Shown: positions 37,454-49,280 of the stretch, one piece after another
Numbering within the stretch: the stretch's first letter is position 1
Layout: each line of letters begins with the position of its first letter
Assembly: GCA_030704615.1 (NCBI GenBank)
Contig: CM060732.1
Span: forward strand, 69,733,053-69,797,052
Length of the DNA: 64,000 nt
Origin: Takakia lepidozioides
Taxonomy: Eukaryota > Streptophyta > Takakiopsida > Takakiales > Takakiaceae
Direction: 5' to 3'
Notes under the pieces: generated by a model
Database searches by the model: none
What the model saw: only the letters and a program-made list of their open reading frames with translations
Told to the model about the DNA's origin: nothing
Program-made: the position numbers and the translations under genes

Positions 37454-39369
37454 TCAATTCCAACCCTGAGTGTGCATAAGCGTACTGAACTCGGGAAAGT
37501 TTAAAAACCCATCCTTGTCACTGTCAAACGTCTCCATCATGGAATTCACAAGCTGCAATGGGTGGAGAACACATTCATGAGCAACACTTGACATCATTTG
37601 TAACATCCAATTTGGTATGTCTGTCAACCATAATTTACACACATGCCAATGATTTCTTTGGGCCAAGGATTTTACTATCCACCCCATTCAGCAATTGTGG
37701 CTCTCAGCTCGGCGGAAAAGCCTACACTATCACGAGAAATGCCCCCAAAAAAGTTCCAACTCCAATCTCCAGCACAAACATGGAGGTTCATTCTGGTAGG
37801 AAGACTTACATGCTTGGGGAACACCTGGCACCTTTCCTCAAGCGACTGGGTTAGTTACACCGATGACTAACTATCTGGAGACTTGCCTGCCTTAACTTCA
37901 GCACTTCAGCTTAGGCAGTTGTAAGCAATTCTTTTTGTGGATGCAATCAGTAATTTGCAATACATGCTGTCACCTAGGACCATTCTGTTTTTATTTCATG
38001 GAACAAAATTACTCCTGCTAATGCCCCAGGTGCGAGATGTAGCACCCTAAACTGAATATGAATGTCACACCTGTTCAAGCTGGGTCTGAGGAAGTGCTTG
38101 ACCGCATGCAATTTGCATAGCATCTGCTATCTCTGAACGGGATATCTTTCCATCATGATTAGAGTCATAGTAATTATACAAAACTGTCCAACCAACCAGG
38201 ATCAATATTGTTTCCATCAGCCTCCTTCTACTAGTTTCAAAGCTTCTTCGTGGAGATAGAAAAGCTAATAAACATGTCCCAGAAAACCCAGCAATTTGCC
38301 AAGGCATTTGCATAAACCTTACATATAATGTACACATAAGCTACCCGACGACCACGAATGAAAAAAGCAACAAATAATAAACAACCATATGGACACTGGT
38401 GTACAATTTGACAACTTCCATCCTCCTCTTATCACAACCCCCCGAACCTTCTTGCAAAAGTTTCCCAGAAACTGCTCATAAAAAGTCGGGAAGTTTATGC
38501 ACTAACCCCGAAGCTTGGATTCTGGGGATCTCATACCTAAATGCTTTGATTTGGCGAATTTCCTTGGAGCTAACAGCACCATCTCTGTCTGCATCAATGT
38601 ACTTGAATAGTCCCTCTGCACAAGGTGCTGTTCATACAGCCAAGGCAAACAATACGTCAGCTTTTCCATCTCAGAATGCATCAACATCCATGGCTCCAGT
38701 GTGCTCTAACACCATAGACTACAACACCCAGTGCCCTCAGGCTGGCCTCTATCCATGTGGAGGTCAGTGTATATCAACCATTCACCGTCAAAATTGTCAG
38801 CAAGAATGGTACAGACAAGGTCAAATTTGGTCCAAACTGGATGTTGGTCAAGGGGTACAGCTCTCTCCCCTTTTTTGTTTATATCTTACATTTCAGAGGG
38901 GATGATTTTGTCAATGAGTACTCTTCTAATTGATGTCTATCCATTGCTTGCTCATTTTGGTGTGACAGCAGTCATGTCCACAAGGTGTCCAGGTAGACAT
39001 TACAGTAGCATCAACATCCAAGCCAGCCTTTGTAATCAAGACTCAATTACCTGTAAGCAGATTGTTTAGCGGCTCCCCTATGGCAAGTTTACATCAAACA
39101 AGCCCTCAAGAACAAAGCTCTAGAGGGTGCCTGAAACCAAATTCATCTCTGAAGCAAAGAACATCTCTGCTTAGTGCCTCAAAAGACCTCACGATAAAGG
39201 GGAAGGAACAAATAAGCTTCTAGGATGGGCCAGTAGCAGTAGCAACATGGGCATGCATACGTACAGGTGCCAAGCAGGTCCTTGAATCTTTCTTGTGTCA
39301 AATAGGATTGGCCTTTGCCTTTTGCCTTTTTGAACCTATGCCTTGCACGCAATTCATGTTGCCCTGACA
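37454..39369 (-). CDS. EF-hand calcium-binding protein (3' exons resolved, 5' end open)
   Basis: Three exons join in phase: 38615-38537 (loop DADRDGAVSSKE), 38230-38071 (loop DSNHDGKISRSE) and 37552-37454 (loop DSDKDGFLNFPE, then STLMHTQGWN and stop TGA). Each loop has Asp at positions 1, 3 or 5, Gly at 6 and Glu at 12, so all three should bind Ca2+. An upstream exon at 39369-39265 (HELRARHRFKKAKGKGQSYL, then TQERFKDLLGTC) looks like a further, degenerate EF-hand helix. It does not join the first loop exon directly (a stop would form), so at least one exon between them is missing from this model. The spacing and lack of a kinase domain suggest a calmodulin-like or similar sensor; the exact family is not recognised. 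A possible start exon lies near 39,998-39,920. Confidence 0.7.
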
Positions 39370-39919
39370 CTACGACAATAAGAAAGAGGTGAGCACAAAC
39401 CAGCTTATTATTTCTTTCACAATCTACATCCTCATAGGAGGAAAATACACCCAATAAACCATCTGCAAAATGACTGCATGGACACACAACAAACTCAGGA
39501 ACACCTTTTCATCTGCACTTGTGCACATCCACTCTTGAAGTGTATAACAAGCCTTACAAATTGATGGAGTTCCCTCTGGAAGACAGCAGCTCAGCAATAG
39601 GAAGCCCTGAAAATTGATGCCTTGAAGACATGGAATATACCACTACTATATTGAAAATAGATCAAGAGTACACAATATTGATTAACTGTCTGAAGAGACC
39701 AGAGCTCTCAAGGTAAGAGAACAAGGAACTCACAGCCTCTGATCTGGTTCAAAAAACTGTAGATGTTACCCATCGTCTCTTCCGCCACGCTCAGTTGGCA
39801 GGTTACAGAGGGCACTCATGTCTCATAGCAGCTACTCCAATTCTCATGTGTCTCTTGTATCTACCACCTCCTTCCTCGGCTGCAGCTTCCTATATTTCAC
39901 CATTAGGACTTATACTCGC

Positions 39920-39998
39920 CCCCCTATCATCAGATCCATCCTCCATAGCCATGGACCCTGCCAGCAACAACTCATCTTGTGTTTTGAACTTGGAATCA
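39920..39998 (-). CDS. Possible first coding exon of the EF-hand gene
   Basis: On the minus strand an ATG at 39998 opens MVDSKFKTQDELLLAGSMAM followed by EDGSDDRGASISPNG before a 'gtgaaat' donor. Location and orientation suit the EF-hand gene, and the composition is that of a plausible acidic N-terminus. The next exon is not identified, so the call rests on position and codon sense only. Confidence 0.25.
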
Positions 39999-40049
39999 AC
40001 CATGAGAACCTACTGTAATGTCACAGTTCCTGTGAGCTTCAACTGAAAC

Positions 40050-41950
40050 ACACAGCTTTTTAATCACAAGATGTTTACTCAATCCAAATGCCTCCTCTTG
40101 ACAATTTCGGTGGACAGTCAACACTCCCTAGTGCCATACAAGCCCGTGGATGTAAGCTCTACAAGCTCCAACAGATAGAATCATGTTTTGCTATAGGAAA
40201 GAAACAGATTCAGTGGGTAATCCTTGGCTCCAACCACAAGGCCTTCCAGTGGCACCTTTGTAATGACCACAAGGAAAGATAGTAAGGGTTTCTGCACCAT
40301 TCGTGTGCAGGAGACAGGCTCTTTGCAACAGTATAAGGACGCATAATGTCAAGCAGATGATATCGATCAAGGAAACCATAGTGTTGTTAGATTGGCTATG
40401 TTCCGATATGCAAACATTCGACCATAGCATGCAACTCCGACTATCCACATCCTCAACGCATGTTTAGTTCTCAAGCTACATAATTTGTCTAGGCTAATCG
40501 AAGTTCGTTGTAGAGTTTTCCTTACGTGGAGGCAACAACGGGCAGGATGATTATTCAAGAGCTGCTAGAGTGACCTAATGAACAGCACAGACATCACATG
40601 CACTTACATTTGCAGTTGAGAATTCCCGAGCTCAACCATCCCTTTGAGGAGTTTTTAACCGAAAGGAAAGGTGAATAAAATATATAACATTAACTGGTAA
40701 ACCTCAACCCTGACGTGGTAGCTGTTGGAACATACAATTCTTGGCAGCAGCTCGCAGGGTATTTCACACATCCGATCAAAAACGAGGCATACAGATAAGG
40801 AAAGCTTCGGTCCCTTCAGAATCTTCAAGAGAACAGTACCTAACGTGAGTCACTAGCTCTTGTGATGAACAGAAGATAAGACTAAACGCAAAGTGTCCAA
40901 AACATCGATGAAACAAACACCGAAATGCGTTTACTGTGACTCATATTGTAGTAAAATACAGATAAGGAACAGCGAACTTTCTCTGCAGGTTAGAAAGACA
41001 CAGTGCAGAGAGAAGGAGATTGGAATATCACATTTTTTAGTTGCAAGCAGCCAAGTCTGACACGATTCTGCCGATAAATGTTTTGATTAGAAACGTCCGG
41101 AATTACACATGATTCTTAGGAAAATGGATCTGACTGAAGGCAGATTGACATAATCTGCCTGAGAATGAATGAAGGAACTGCACATGATGTCGCTGAGTAA
41201 AATCGCTTTGCATGAAGGCAACTGTTACATTGTTGCCACGAGGAAGGCTCTGCATGGATATTTCCCGTGTATGGAGGCTTAAACAAGATTCTTTTTTACC
41301 TGAGTCGACGAAATTGAAATCATAATAACTACACATGATTATGAAGAGCGAAGACACAGAATTGCGCAGAAAAAAATAGCTCGAGAGAGAAGGTGAACTT
41401 GAGACCCGAAGGGTTACGAGCAAGAGAAAACAAGCCCTGACAAATCTCAACCGTTGAACATATGAAAACACATGACACAAACTTTCCAAGATGTCAAAAG
41501 ATCTTACATTTTGCAACGATTCTTCGCTTGTCTCCGCAAATCGAGTTTGGAGTTTAGTCTCTTGTTAAAGGACAGTCCTACTTCGCAAGAGTGCATATTT
41601 GGACATGCCAACACTATACACTTAGTCCTGTGCGCACTAAACCTATGGATGAAGGAACAAATCGGCCCCCCCATGATTGACCTGTGAGTTATGCCTTATG
41701 CGTTAGATGTGTGAACCAGATTCTTGACACCCTAGATATTCTACTTCTTCTATGGTTAGATGTACAGGACGGGGCGGCCTCGGGCTCCTCGAGGCTTCGG
41801 GCTGGAGGGAGTCCGCAAAAGCGCGGGAAGCAACCACGGGCGTTATAACGATGGAATTTATAGCACGTGTCAATGCCTTTTCATTTCGTGATGAAAATGT
41901 AGTGTGAGGTTTGTTACGTAAAGAACTAGGGCTGATTTCTCTTTGTAAAT
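40050..41950. other. No gene seen
   Basis: Short overlapping ORFs on both strands show no domains. This region probably includes upstream or 5' UTR sequence of the EF-hand gene. Confidence 0.4.
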
Positions 41951-41974
41951 TTCTGCGCGTTATCCAGCGTAAGA

Positions 41975-42400
41975 GCCCTTACCAGTGCATTACACACTGC
42001 ATTACCGGTGCATTACACGAGTGTGTAATGCACACCTGCGATATTTCTTTATCTTTACCTCAAAGATCTTTTTTCACGGCAAGCTACCGCCTTGGGTCAG
42101 GCCCTTAAATCCGGGAATGCCCTCCACTCAGGGCATTACCCTATACATAATTTGCCCTATTTCAGAGTTATGTATAGTGTAATGCCCTGAGTGGAGGGCA
42201 TTCCCGGATTTGAGGGCATTGCCCCAGGCCGGTGGCCCGAGGGAAGCCCCGAAAATTTGGGGATGCCCTCCACTCAGGGCATTACACGGCATAAAGCACG
42301 TACAATAAAAATGGTACGGCGGGCAGTACACTCCCGTGTAATGCACAGGTCTCGCTGTCCCGTGCATTCCAGGGGAGTGTACTTCCCCGTCCTGGCCAAC
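41975..42400. repeat. Cluster of nested inverted repeats (fold-back/MITE-like)
   Basis: Arms of about 33 bp, beginning 'aaatccgggaatgccctcca' (from about 42109) and its exact complement ending at about 42213, flank a spacer that itself contains a 'tatacataa'/'ttatgtata' pair. A third copy of 'gatgccctccactcagggca' lies at about 42262. Left of it 'gcattacacactgc' pairs with 'gtgtgtaatgcacac' (about 41990-42030). Right of it 'agtacactccc' pairs with 'ggggagtgtact' (about 42325-42382). The phrase 'gcattac' recurs throughout. This is a fold-back element or nested MITE rather than a gene. Confidence 0.8.
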
Positions 42401-43599
42401 GATGAATTTTGTTGTTTAACAACACGATAAATACAAAGAGAAAAATTTGAAAGTGCTTTATGTCTAATAGACCGCGCAAAGAATCTCATATCTTACTTGC
42501 CACTTTTAACCCTTAACTTCTTACATGGTTCATTTTTTGACACCTAGAACTTATTACCCATGCCCAATAAAATGAGACTAACTACCTATCAAAAATCATC
42601 CAGAAAAATGAACCTTACACGTAGGTGCGCACCTAGCAGCATGCACTCACCAAAAATGAACTTGTTTCACAGTGAAATGTGGGAGATTATATGGTTTTAG
42701 AGAGGATGAATTTTTTTATTTGTTTTTGAAACATGGTTTTTTAGCCTTGACCAACTAATTTGAGAGGTTTTTAGAGTTTTGTGGAGTGTTTATTCCACAC
42801 ATTCCTAATCTGTGGTAGGAATGACATGTCCATGCAAAAAAAATGAGGGGCAAATGTTAGGCTTCGGGGGGTTCAAACTACCTTCATTATAAAGATTTTG
42901 AATTTTGAATTTGGCCTCCACAAGATGCTATGAAATATTGCTCAAATTCCAAATCCCTCTGGTGAGGGAGTGACTCTCTTCACACCTATACCCTGGTCCA
43001 AATTATGCCCACATCCAATGGTAGAAATTATAAAAATTGACCTCCCAATGGCCTGAAGTGCTGTCCAATCAGAGATGGCCACGTAGCAATCAACTCTGCG
43101 TGGCCCCCTTCCATGCAAGAGCACATCTGACCCTCTGGTTTTTGGAAATTTCTAGACGTGGCAAACTTTCTCCAAATGGCATACTGCCACTTGGAGACGA
43201 CCTGCCATTGGTGGAACAGAAGATAAAGATAAAGTACATTCAGCACACATACAGCTGGGGACCAAACTTGAGATCAGTGATGCACAAATTCGACAACTCT
43301 ATTCTTCATATATGGACAATACATGAAAAACCAAAGACACAATATTGGCCAACACTATACGTCATTGCTACAGAGCCTACCTCCAAAAGAAGATAGTACT
43401 CATAAGGAGAAGAGGCTCTGAAGTTTGGATCATTTCCCTGAGTTTGAATCCAGTTTGAATTTGTTTGCATAAGAGTGATACATGAGAAGAGAAGAGTCGT
43501 ATTAAAAATATCAATGATGTCCATTGTCCGGCATTCAATGGTACACATATCAGATTCTTGGGGAAAACAATATTAGGAATAATGTAAGAACTTAACTCC

Positions 43600-44560
43600 T
43601 AAACGTCCACGGGTCCGTTGACTTTTCCCAAAAAACGACCCCCGCCCAGTAAAAATCGCGTAATTTGTGGAAAAGCGTGAATCTCAAAAAATTTGCATAT
43701 GGAGCCACCATCCCTGGCAGGCCCTGGCCAAATTTTGGGCCAATCAGATAAGTCCTGCGAGAACCCCATCGTTAGAAATGGGGCCCAATTTTTGGGATTT
43801 TTCAAAAAAAAATTGTTTTTTTGGATTTTGCAATTGGGGACGGCATTGCATGGGACTGAAATTGCCAATGGTTGATCCCCACGTCCCCCTTGTTCCAACA
43901 AGCCCAAGATGACCAAAAGTGGAGCCCATTACATCAGCCAACACTTGGTCAAAGCAGGGGGGTATGGAATGTTCATTTGAAGGCTATGCACATGTTATTG
44001 TTTTGCAGCATCTGAACTATCCAGCTAGTCCTCTCTTTCTCTCCTTTTCATCCACACATATACATGAAATGCACGGGTGGGGTTTGAACCCACTTACCTG
44101 CCCCTTTCGCTGCCCATACGTGCACACAAGCGGGGAGTTAGTCTTGATTCCCCCCTTGTCTAGTACACTACCGCTCCACCACCCCCAATTCCTCAAGGCT
44201 TTGGCTATGACCAGCCAAATCACGGTGCTCAACCTAAGAGCTTCTCAACGAGTAGGAGGCAGGGGGTTGGTCATGTGCTTCCCCTTCAAAATTACTTGTA
44301 GGACTGGAATTGGACTACCCCAGTGATCTTGCCAGAATTATGAGCCTCATGGTGGCTACTTGCAGAGGACACAACAAAGTCGAGCCACACCGACTCCCTC
44401 AGCAGGTCACTGATGTCGGAAGAGAACCCAATAGGATGGCCCTTCTCCTTCCCCTTCCGTTCAACCTATCCGAGCACTTCTGCAACTACTTAGCGACGCC
44501 ACAAATAGCGGATGTCATGGTTTTAGTCATGGTTATCTAGAATTACCTACTTTTAGTTAA
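43600..44560. other. Low-complexity and SINE-like sequence, no gene
   Basis: Runs of A and T (around 43800) and a tRNA-like segment at about 44,070-44,200 are present. Its minus strand ends 'gtgggttcaaacccc' (B box) after an A-box-like 'ggtggagcggtagtg', with an internal duplication-like insert. No coding feature is supported. Confidence 0.4.
44070..44200 (-). mobile_element. tRNA-derived SINE-like copy
   Basis: The minus strand has an A-box-like 'ggtggagcggtagtgtac' followed, about 85 bases on, by 'gtgggttcaaacccc', a B box. Its long variable-like region recalls a Ser or Leu tRNA ancestor. The stems do not support a working tRNA. Confidence 0.45.
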
Positions 44561-45369
44561 CTATGACATTTTAGATATTTATATTTATATTTTGTGTGTT
44601 GGGACTTCATTTGGTCTCACATGCCAAGTGAGGTGTCGAGCCTCACTTGGAACATGGGGATAGGTTTTCCCCTTGTGATGATGGAGGAGGCTCATCTTCT
44701 TGTAGTTGAGCCTCCATGAGCGTCTCTCACCTCCATAGCTCTAGGTATTGAGAGGGAGTGTGGTGAGGGCTTTGTAGGGTGGATTCCTTTAGCAAGGGTG
44801 CCCTTGGCTTGACTTAGTTTATATGATTGAGTGGTCCATTATGTTCACTTTCATTATCACTACAAGAAGATCACCTTATGCTTGTGAGTGCGGGCATTTG
44901 TGTTGGTGTACACCAAGGAGTGAGAGAGCTAGGGAAAGCTCAGATATCTCACAAGGCTTGCAAGGTATTAAAAATGAGAGTGTTTTTGCATTGCATCAAG
45001 GAGGTGGAGAGCTCTTGAGTTATAAGACTTTGCAAGTATTGCAAGGAGAAAGCATTATGTGCGCGGAACCAAAATGTTTGAAAGTTTGAGATGAGAGCTA
45101 GAAAAAGGAGCGTCATCTCTTGTATCTCAAGTGTTATGACAACCATTTGCCAAGGAAGTTGCTTGTATGGTGAGAAGAATCATGCATTGAGGGTTTGCGG
45201 AAGCCTTATTACACATTAGGGTTTCAAAACTTGGAAAGGGAGCTTTTACATCACAAGAGGATCGTCTTGTGCATGGAAAGCATAGACGCTAGGGTTTCAT
45301 GAGCTTTGCAAAACATTATGGAGTGAAGGCGTGCATGTGATGACATGTGGATAGCCACCAAGAGGCTAT

Positions 45370-45960
45370 GGAGTGCTTACTCTTGCTCTAGTGAAGCTAG
45401 GTTCAAGGTTTCTCTGGTGTGGAAGAAGAGCCAAGGAGCGGCGCGAGCTTGGGCTTGAAGCACAATGAAGTAAAATGGCTGATTTCCTTTGTGAGAAGGG
45501 AGTGCATGTGTGGAGCATGCTTTCAACCCATTTGAGGCTTGTATTTTCAAGCTATGAAGAGCAAGAAAAGAAGGGAGAGAGCTGGTTTCCACTTAGGTGA
45601 AAGAAAAGCACTTATGGAGCATGCTCTCTAGTCGGGGTTTGCAACTTCAAGCTCTAGGAGAGCTAGGAGAGTGAAGGGAAGGAACGGATTATCTTATGTG
45701 TGAAGATACGCATGTATAGAGCATGCTTTTGGCTTGAGCTTTGCAATTCCAAGCTTGAGAGGAGTGGCTCTTGAGCTAGCAAGTGAAAGGAGCTTGAATG
45801 ACCAAGGCTTGAGAGGAGATAAGGTTTGGTGGCTTGCTAAATGAGGTAAAAAGCTTTGTTCTTGAGTTCCAAAGAGATATGAAGTTTGTTGTGTGACAAA
45901 TGCATTGCTAGATGAGTTGGAACCAAGCTTGGTTGTAGCTTGAGATGAAGAAGAGCAAGG
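45370..45960. repeat. Degenerate tandem repeat, period near 103 bp
   Basis: The block with 'ggagcatgct' (45512, 45616 and, as 'agagcatgct', about 45718), then 'ttgag', 'caacttcaagct' and 'gagag' elements, recurs about every 103 bp. All frames are uninformative. It leads into the 67-bp array and may belong to the same element as the gag-like ORF at 47.4 kb. Confidence 0.6.
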
Positions 45961-46159
45961 GAGTTTGCTTTGGTATCTCATAGAAGTCATGGATGCTTGA
46001 GGAGATCAAGCATGAAGCTCAAGGAAGCACAAACCCTAGCATGAGATGAGATGCACATGAAACCCTAGGTTCATGGGAACAGTCACCAAAGTCTAGGAAC
46101 GGTCACCGTAGTCTGGGAACCGTCACTGTAGGCTGGGAACATAGTGACATGTAAAGACA

Positions 46160-46745
46160 ATATAAGGCTTTTTGGAAGATTTTCAAGGGCCTTTGGAGGA
46201 TTGTTTGGGGGATCTTTGGAGCCCTTTGAGGAGCTTTTGGAAGACACTTTGAGGAGCTTTTGTAAGCCACTTTGAAGAGCTCTTGAATGGGTGTTTGGAT
46301 GACTGTTTGGAGGACTATTTGGGGTCCTTGAAGGCCAAGTTTTGGCAAGTTTTTGGAGCCTTTGGAGGGCTATGTGGAGGACAATTTGGGGTCTTTGAAG
46401 GCCAATATTTGACAAGTTTTTGGAGCCTTTGGAGGGCTATTTCGAGGACTATTTGGGGTCCTTGAAGGCCAAGTTTTGGCAAGTTTTTGGAGCCTTTGGA
46501 GGGCTATGTGGAGGACCATTTGGGGTCTTTGAATGCCAATATTTGGCAAGTTTTTGGAGCCTTTGGAGGGCTATTTGGAGGGCTGTTTGGGGTCCTTGGA
46601 GGCCAATATTTGGTGAGCTTGAGAAGTCCTTGGCGACTTGTTGAAGGACTATTTGAAGTCTTTGAGGGCCAAGACTTTGCAGGCTCTTGGGGCTTTGGTG
46701 GACTGTTTGGAGTCCAATGGTGCAAGCTTTGGGAGCCTTAGTAAG
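46160..46745. repeat. Tandem array with exact 67-bp period, alternating as a 134-bp higher-order unit
   Basis: The phase marker 'ggggtc(c/t)ttg' occurs at 46321, 46388, 46455, 46522 and 46589, each exactly 67 bp apart. Units alternate between 'gaaggccaagttttggcaag' and 'gaaggccaatatttg(a/g)caag' types, so 134 bp is the real repeat. More degenerate units extend on both sides. Because 67 is not a multiple of 3 the array reads in all three frames (FGAFGG-type peptides), so it is not coding. Confidence 0.9.
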
Positions 46746-47406
46746 ATTGTTTGATAAACATCTTGAGAGCTCTTAGAGAGTTGTTTGAGAGATCATTGAA
46801 AGATAGTCTTGTCTATTGATTAAGCAAGAGAGTGTGGAGATAGGGTAGTAGGATGAGAGCATGTTGTTATAGGAATTGCTTTAGTCTCTCTTCCTTGTAG
46901 TCTTCCACCCTCTCTGTAGGCCAAAACCTTTCCGTAGGTGGAGGCAAGAGTCAGTCCGGGTTTGGGCTGGGATGTCTTGCAAGAGCGACACTGTGGAGTG
47001 TTTTTGGTGTGGGGGAGTTACTGTTTGATTTTATTGTGTTTGGATCCCCTCCATACCTGCATGCTTGACTGTGCGTCATGTCGGTTTTATGTGGGCGCTT
47101 GTTTTCATAGGAGGTTGGTCCAAATTTGATCACCGGCCAATCCTAGAACGTGCTATCGGTGGTGAGGCTGGGGTGATGACTAGTCAGACCATCATTGTTT
47201 CTCTTATGGTGAGGCTGGGTTGATGACCAGCAGACCATAGGAGTGCTTGCGGTGGATGCAGGTGTAGATACAGGTCTACGTTAGAAACCTAGTATTGATC
47301 CTGCTTGAACCACCAGCCGCAACAGGTTCTCTGCCCGGTTACCTTGTGGAAAGGGGGATTATAGACAGGTTTACAACAAGTGTGGTTGTAAGTTTTCATC
47401 ACGGAG

Positions 47407-48138
47407 GTGCCACTAGTTGCTGAGGGAAGTGTCGGTACGAGCACTAGCGATACTAGTGGGTACACGAGACGAGGTGTGCGGTTTAGGCCACCTTCACCAT
47501 CAGTATCTTCTGAGGAAGGTTCAGACTCGGAGTCAGGAGGATTCTCGCCGAGGGCGCAAGCCATTTCCTTGCCATTGTTGTGGGACACGATGGAGGAAAT
47601 GTATGGAGCTACCAAGGGTCCACATTGGTACTATAGAGCTGTGGGCACCATCGAGCTTGATGATTTCATACAGGAGTTTGATAGTTGGTGTGATTTGTAG
47701 CAGATGCGCAATCCATAACTGTTTACGCCTTTTATAGCATGGAAGGGGCTGTTTCAGCACCTTGAGGGGCCGCCCATGGACAATTATCATGAGTTTGGGC
47801 GGGGACATAAGATAGAGATTGAGGAATGGCGAGAGTATTGGTCACTTGACTATGTCTCCATCACCAGAGGCACAAGAGCAGCGGCGACACCAGCAACTAC
47901 ACCAACATTCGCAACTGCAAGTACTAGTAGTGGAACAAGTGGTACAGGAGCTGGGAAATCCACTCAAGCTCCTGCTGCAGCACCAGCACCCGTGCCTGCC
48001 TTTAACCCAGTTGTGGAGTTCTTCGAGGAGTTGAGGAGAAACTATCAGGGGATAAGGACAGAGAAGTTGCAACGGAGGCCTACTGAGAATTTGAGGGAGG
48101 CTTACACGTGCATGAGGCGGAGGTTAGCTATTTCATGA
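47407..48138 (+). pseudogene. Gag-like retrotransposon ORF with two internal stops
   Basis: One reading frame runs from 47407 to the stop at 48138 and is broken only by TAG at 47698 and TAA at about 47716. It encodes an acidic Ser-rich N-terminus, an ordered middle (WYYRAVGTIELDDFIQEFDS, later AWKGLFQHLEGPP, EIEEWREYWSLDY), an Ala/Pro/Thr linker and a C-terminus with RRPTENLREAYTCMRRRL. The size, lack of catalytic motifs and the 'LREAY.RMRR' end resemble Ty3/gypsy-type gag. No protease or reverse transcriptase follows. The repeats at 44.8-46.7 kb may be its LTR or leader, but no primer-binding site was found. Confidence 0.5.
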
Positions 48139-48349
48139 GCATGAGCGGCATGAGCGGAGTAATAAGACAATCGGTTTTCATCAGCAGAACTACAAATTTT
48201 GAAAATAAAAAACAATAAAAAACATTAATTTAATGCAATGTGTCAGGAAAAACAAATATATTATTCGGCCCCTTGAAGGGAAAATTGTAGTTTTGACAGT
48301 TATGCTCATGATATTTCGTCTTCCGCTCATGCCAATTCCCAGCGACATG

Positions 48350-48500
48350 TGCAATATGGCGCCGAATTTCGCGGTAATAGGGTCCGTAACCTGAAAAAAC
48401 GGCGACGTATTTCGCGGTAATAGGTCTCTCTAGCGAAAAATGGTGCCGAATTCCGCGGCTATAGGTCCCCTCATGACAGGTAATTCGGCGCCATTTTTGT
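48350..48500. repeat. Three short direct repeats and one inverted copy of a GCCGAATTTCGCGGTAATAGG motif
   Basis: Variants of 'gccgaatttcgcggtaatag' occur near 48360, 48402 and 48443, each followed by a 'gtcc/gtctc' end. The reverse form 'ggtaattcggcgcc' occurs near 48479. They lie about 50 bp beyond the 3' end of the Cys/His-rich minus-strand ORF and could be terminal or subterminal motifs of that element. Confidence 0.7.
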
Positions 48501-48531
48501 TCCCCTCGCCAATTTGTGACAATGGGAACCA

Positions 48532-49280
48532 ACGTGTATTCGGGTGAGGTCAGGGGGGCAACACATAGAACTGCTTGGCATTACAAACAGACATGCAGTG
48601 TGGTGGTTCTTTGCAATGCGCACACTTAAATGTGGAGTTCGGAACCTTCTCCTGAGATCGAAATGGTTGATGAGCTGTGCCTATCCAATCGGTCTCGTTC
48701 CTGTGACCTCTGGATTTAAAGTGGAAGCAAGTTGGGGAGAAACACCGCAACACGCCCGCACAAACAACGTAACGCACCGGAAACCATCGAGCATCTTCAT
48801 GCTGGTGGTTTTGGTAACGCACCAAGGATGACCGTCATGTTTTCTATCCATATCTGTCAACATTCCGGACGCCCTCGAGTAGTCCGCCCGAGGAGGGAAC
48901 TCAAAGAAGATATTACCGTCGACGTCGGCGGGAAGGCATGTAACCGATTTAATTGCGAACTTGCTGTAGTCCAGCCCGGCCAGCTCCGACCGGTGTCCCT
49001 CCAGGTGAAGCCCTCGCAAAAATTCAAGAATAGATCGAACTGCGGTGCTCGTGCTGGGAATATGACTCCCTCCTCCACTAACGTCCATTGAGGACTTGCC
49101 TGATCTCCAGGACGATCTCGGAACTTCCATGACCGCGTCTGAGTCGGACAGGTTGTGAACAACCCGGTTCTCGCTCGTCTTCCCCAGGGTGAGTCCTATG
49201 CCACCCCCACTAAGTCCCGCTAAGCTACCACCACCCCTTGTGGAGCCACCCCCACCGCAACCCGGTGTGCGGGGCTCCAC
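48532..49280 (-). CDS. Cys/His-rich transposon-like ORF, unknown family
   Basis: A 199-codon frame opens at 49280 with a Gly/Ser-rich start, then an ordered segment (LEFLRGLHLEGHRSELAGLD, later FFEFPPRADYSRASGMLTDM, then KHDGHPWCVTKT). It continues, after a frame change near 48,690, into FKCAHCKEPPHCMSVCNAKQ and FYVLPPDLTRIHVGSHCH. The CxxC...CxxxC...HxH pattern resembles the zinc-binding N-terminal part of DNA transposases, but I cannot name the superfamily. No DDE catalytic core is visible downstream. The position among repeats supports a mobile-element origin. The frame break suggests either an intron or a decayed copy. Confidence 0.4.

Noticed and set aside
46283-46741. FGAFGG-type ORFs in three plus-strand frames
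   Set aside because: They translate a 67-bp tandem repeat; the period is not a multiple of 3, so reading is inconsistent from unit to unit.
48230-48532. 100-codon minus-strand ORF over the GCGGTAATAGG repeats
   Set aside because: Much of it translates the repeated motif (YYRE, ITAKYVAV); better explained as repeat sequence.
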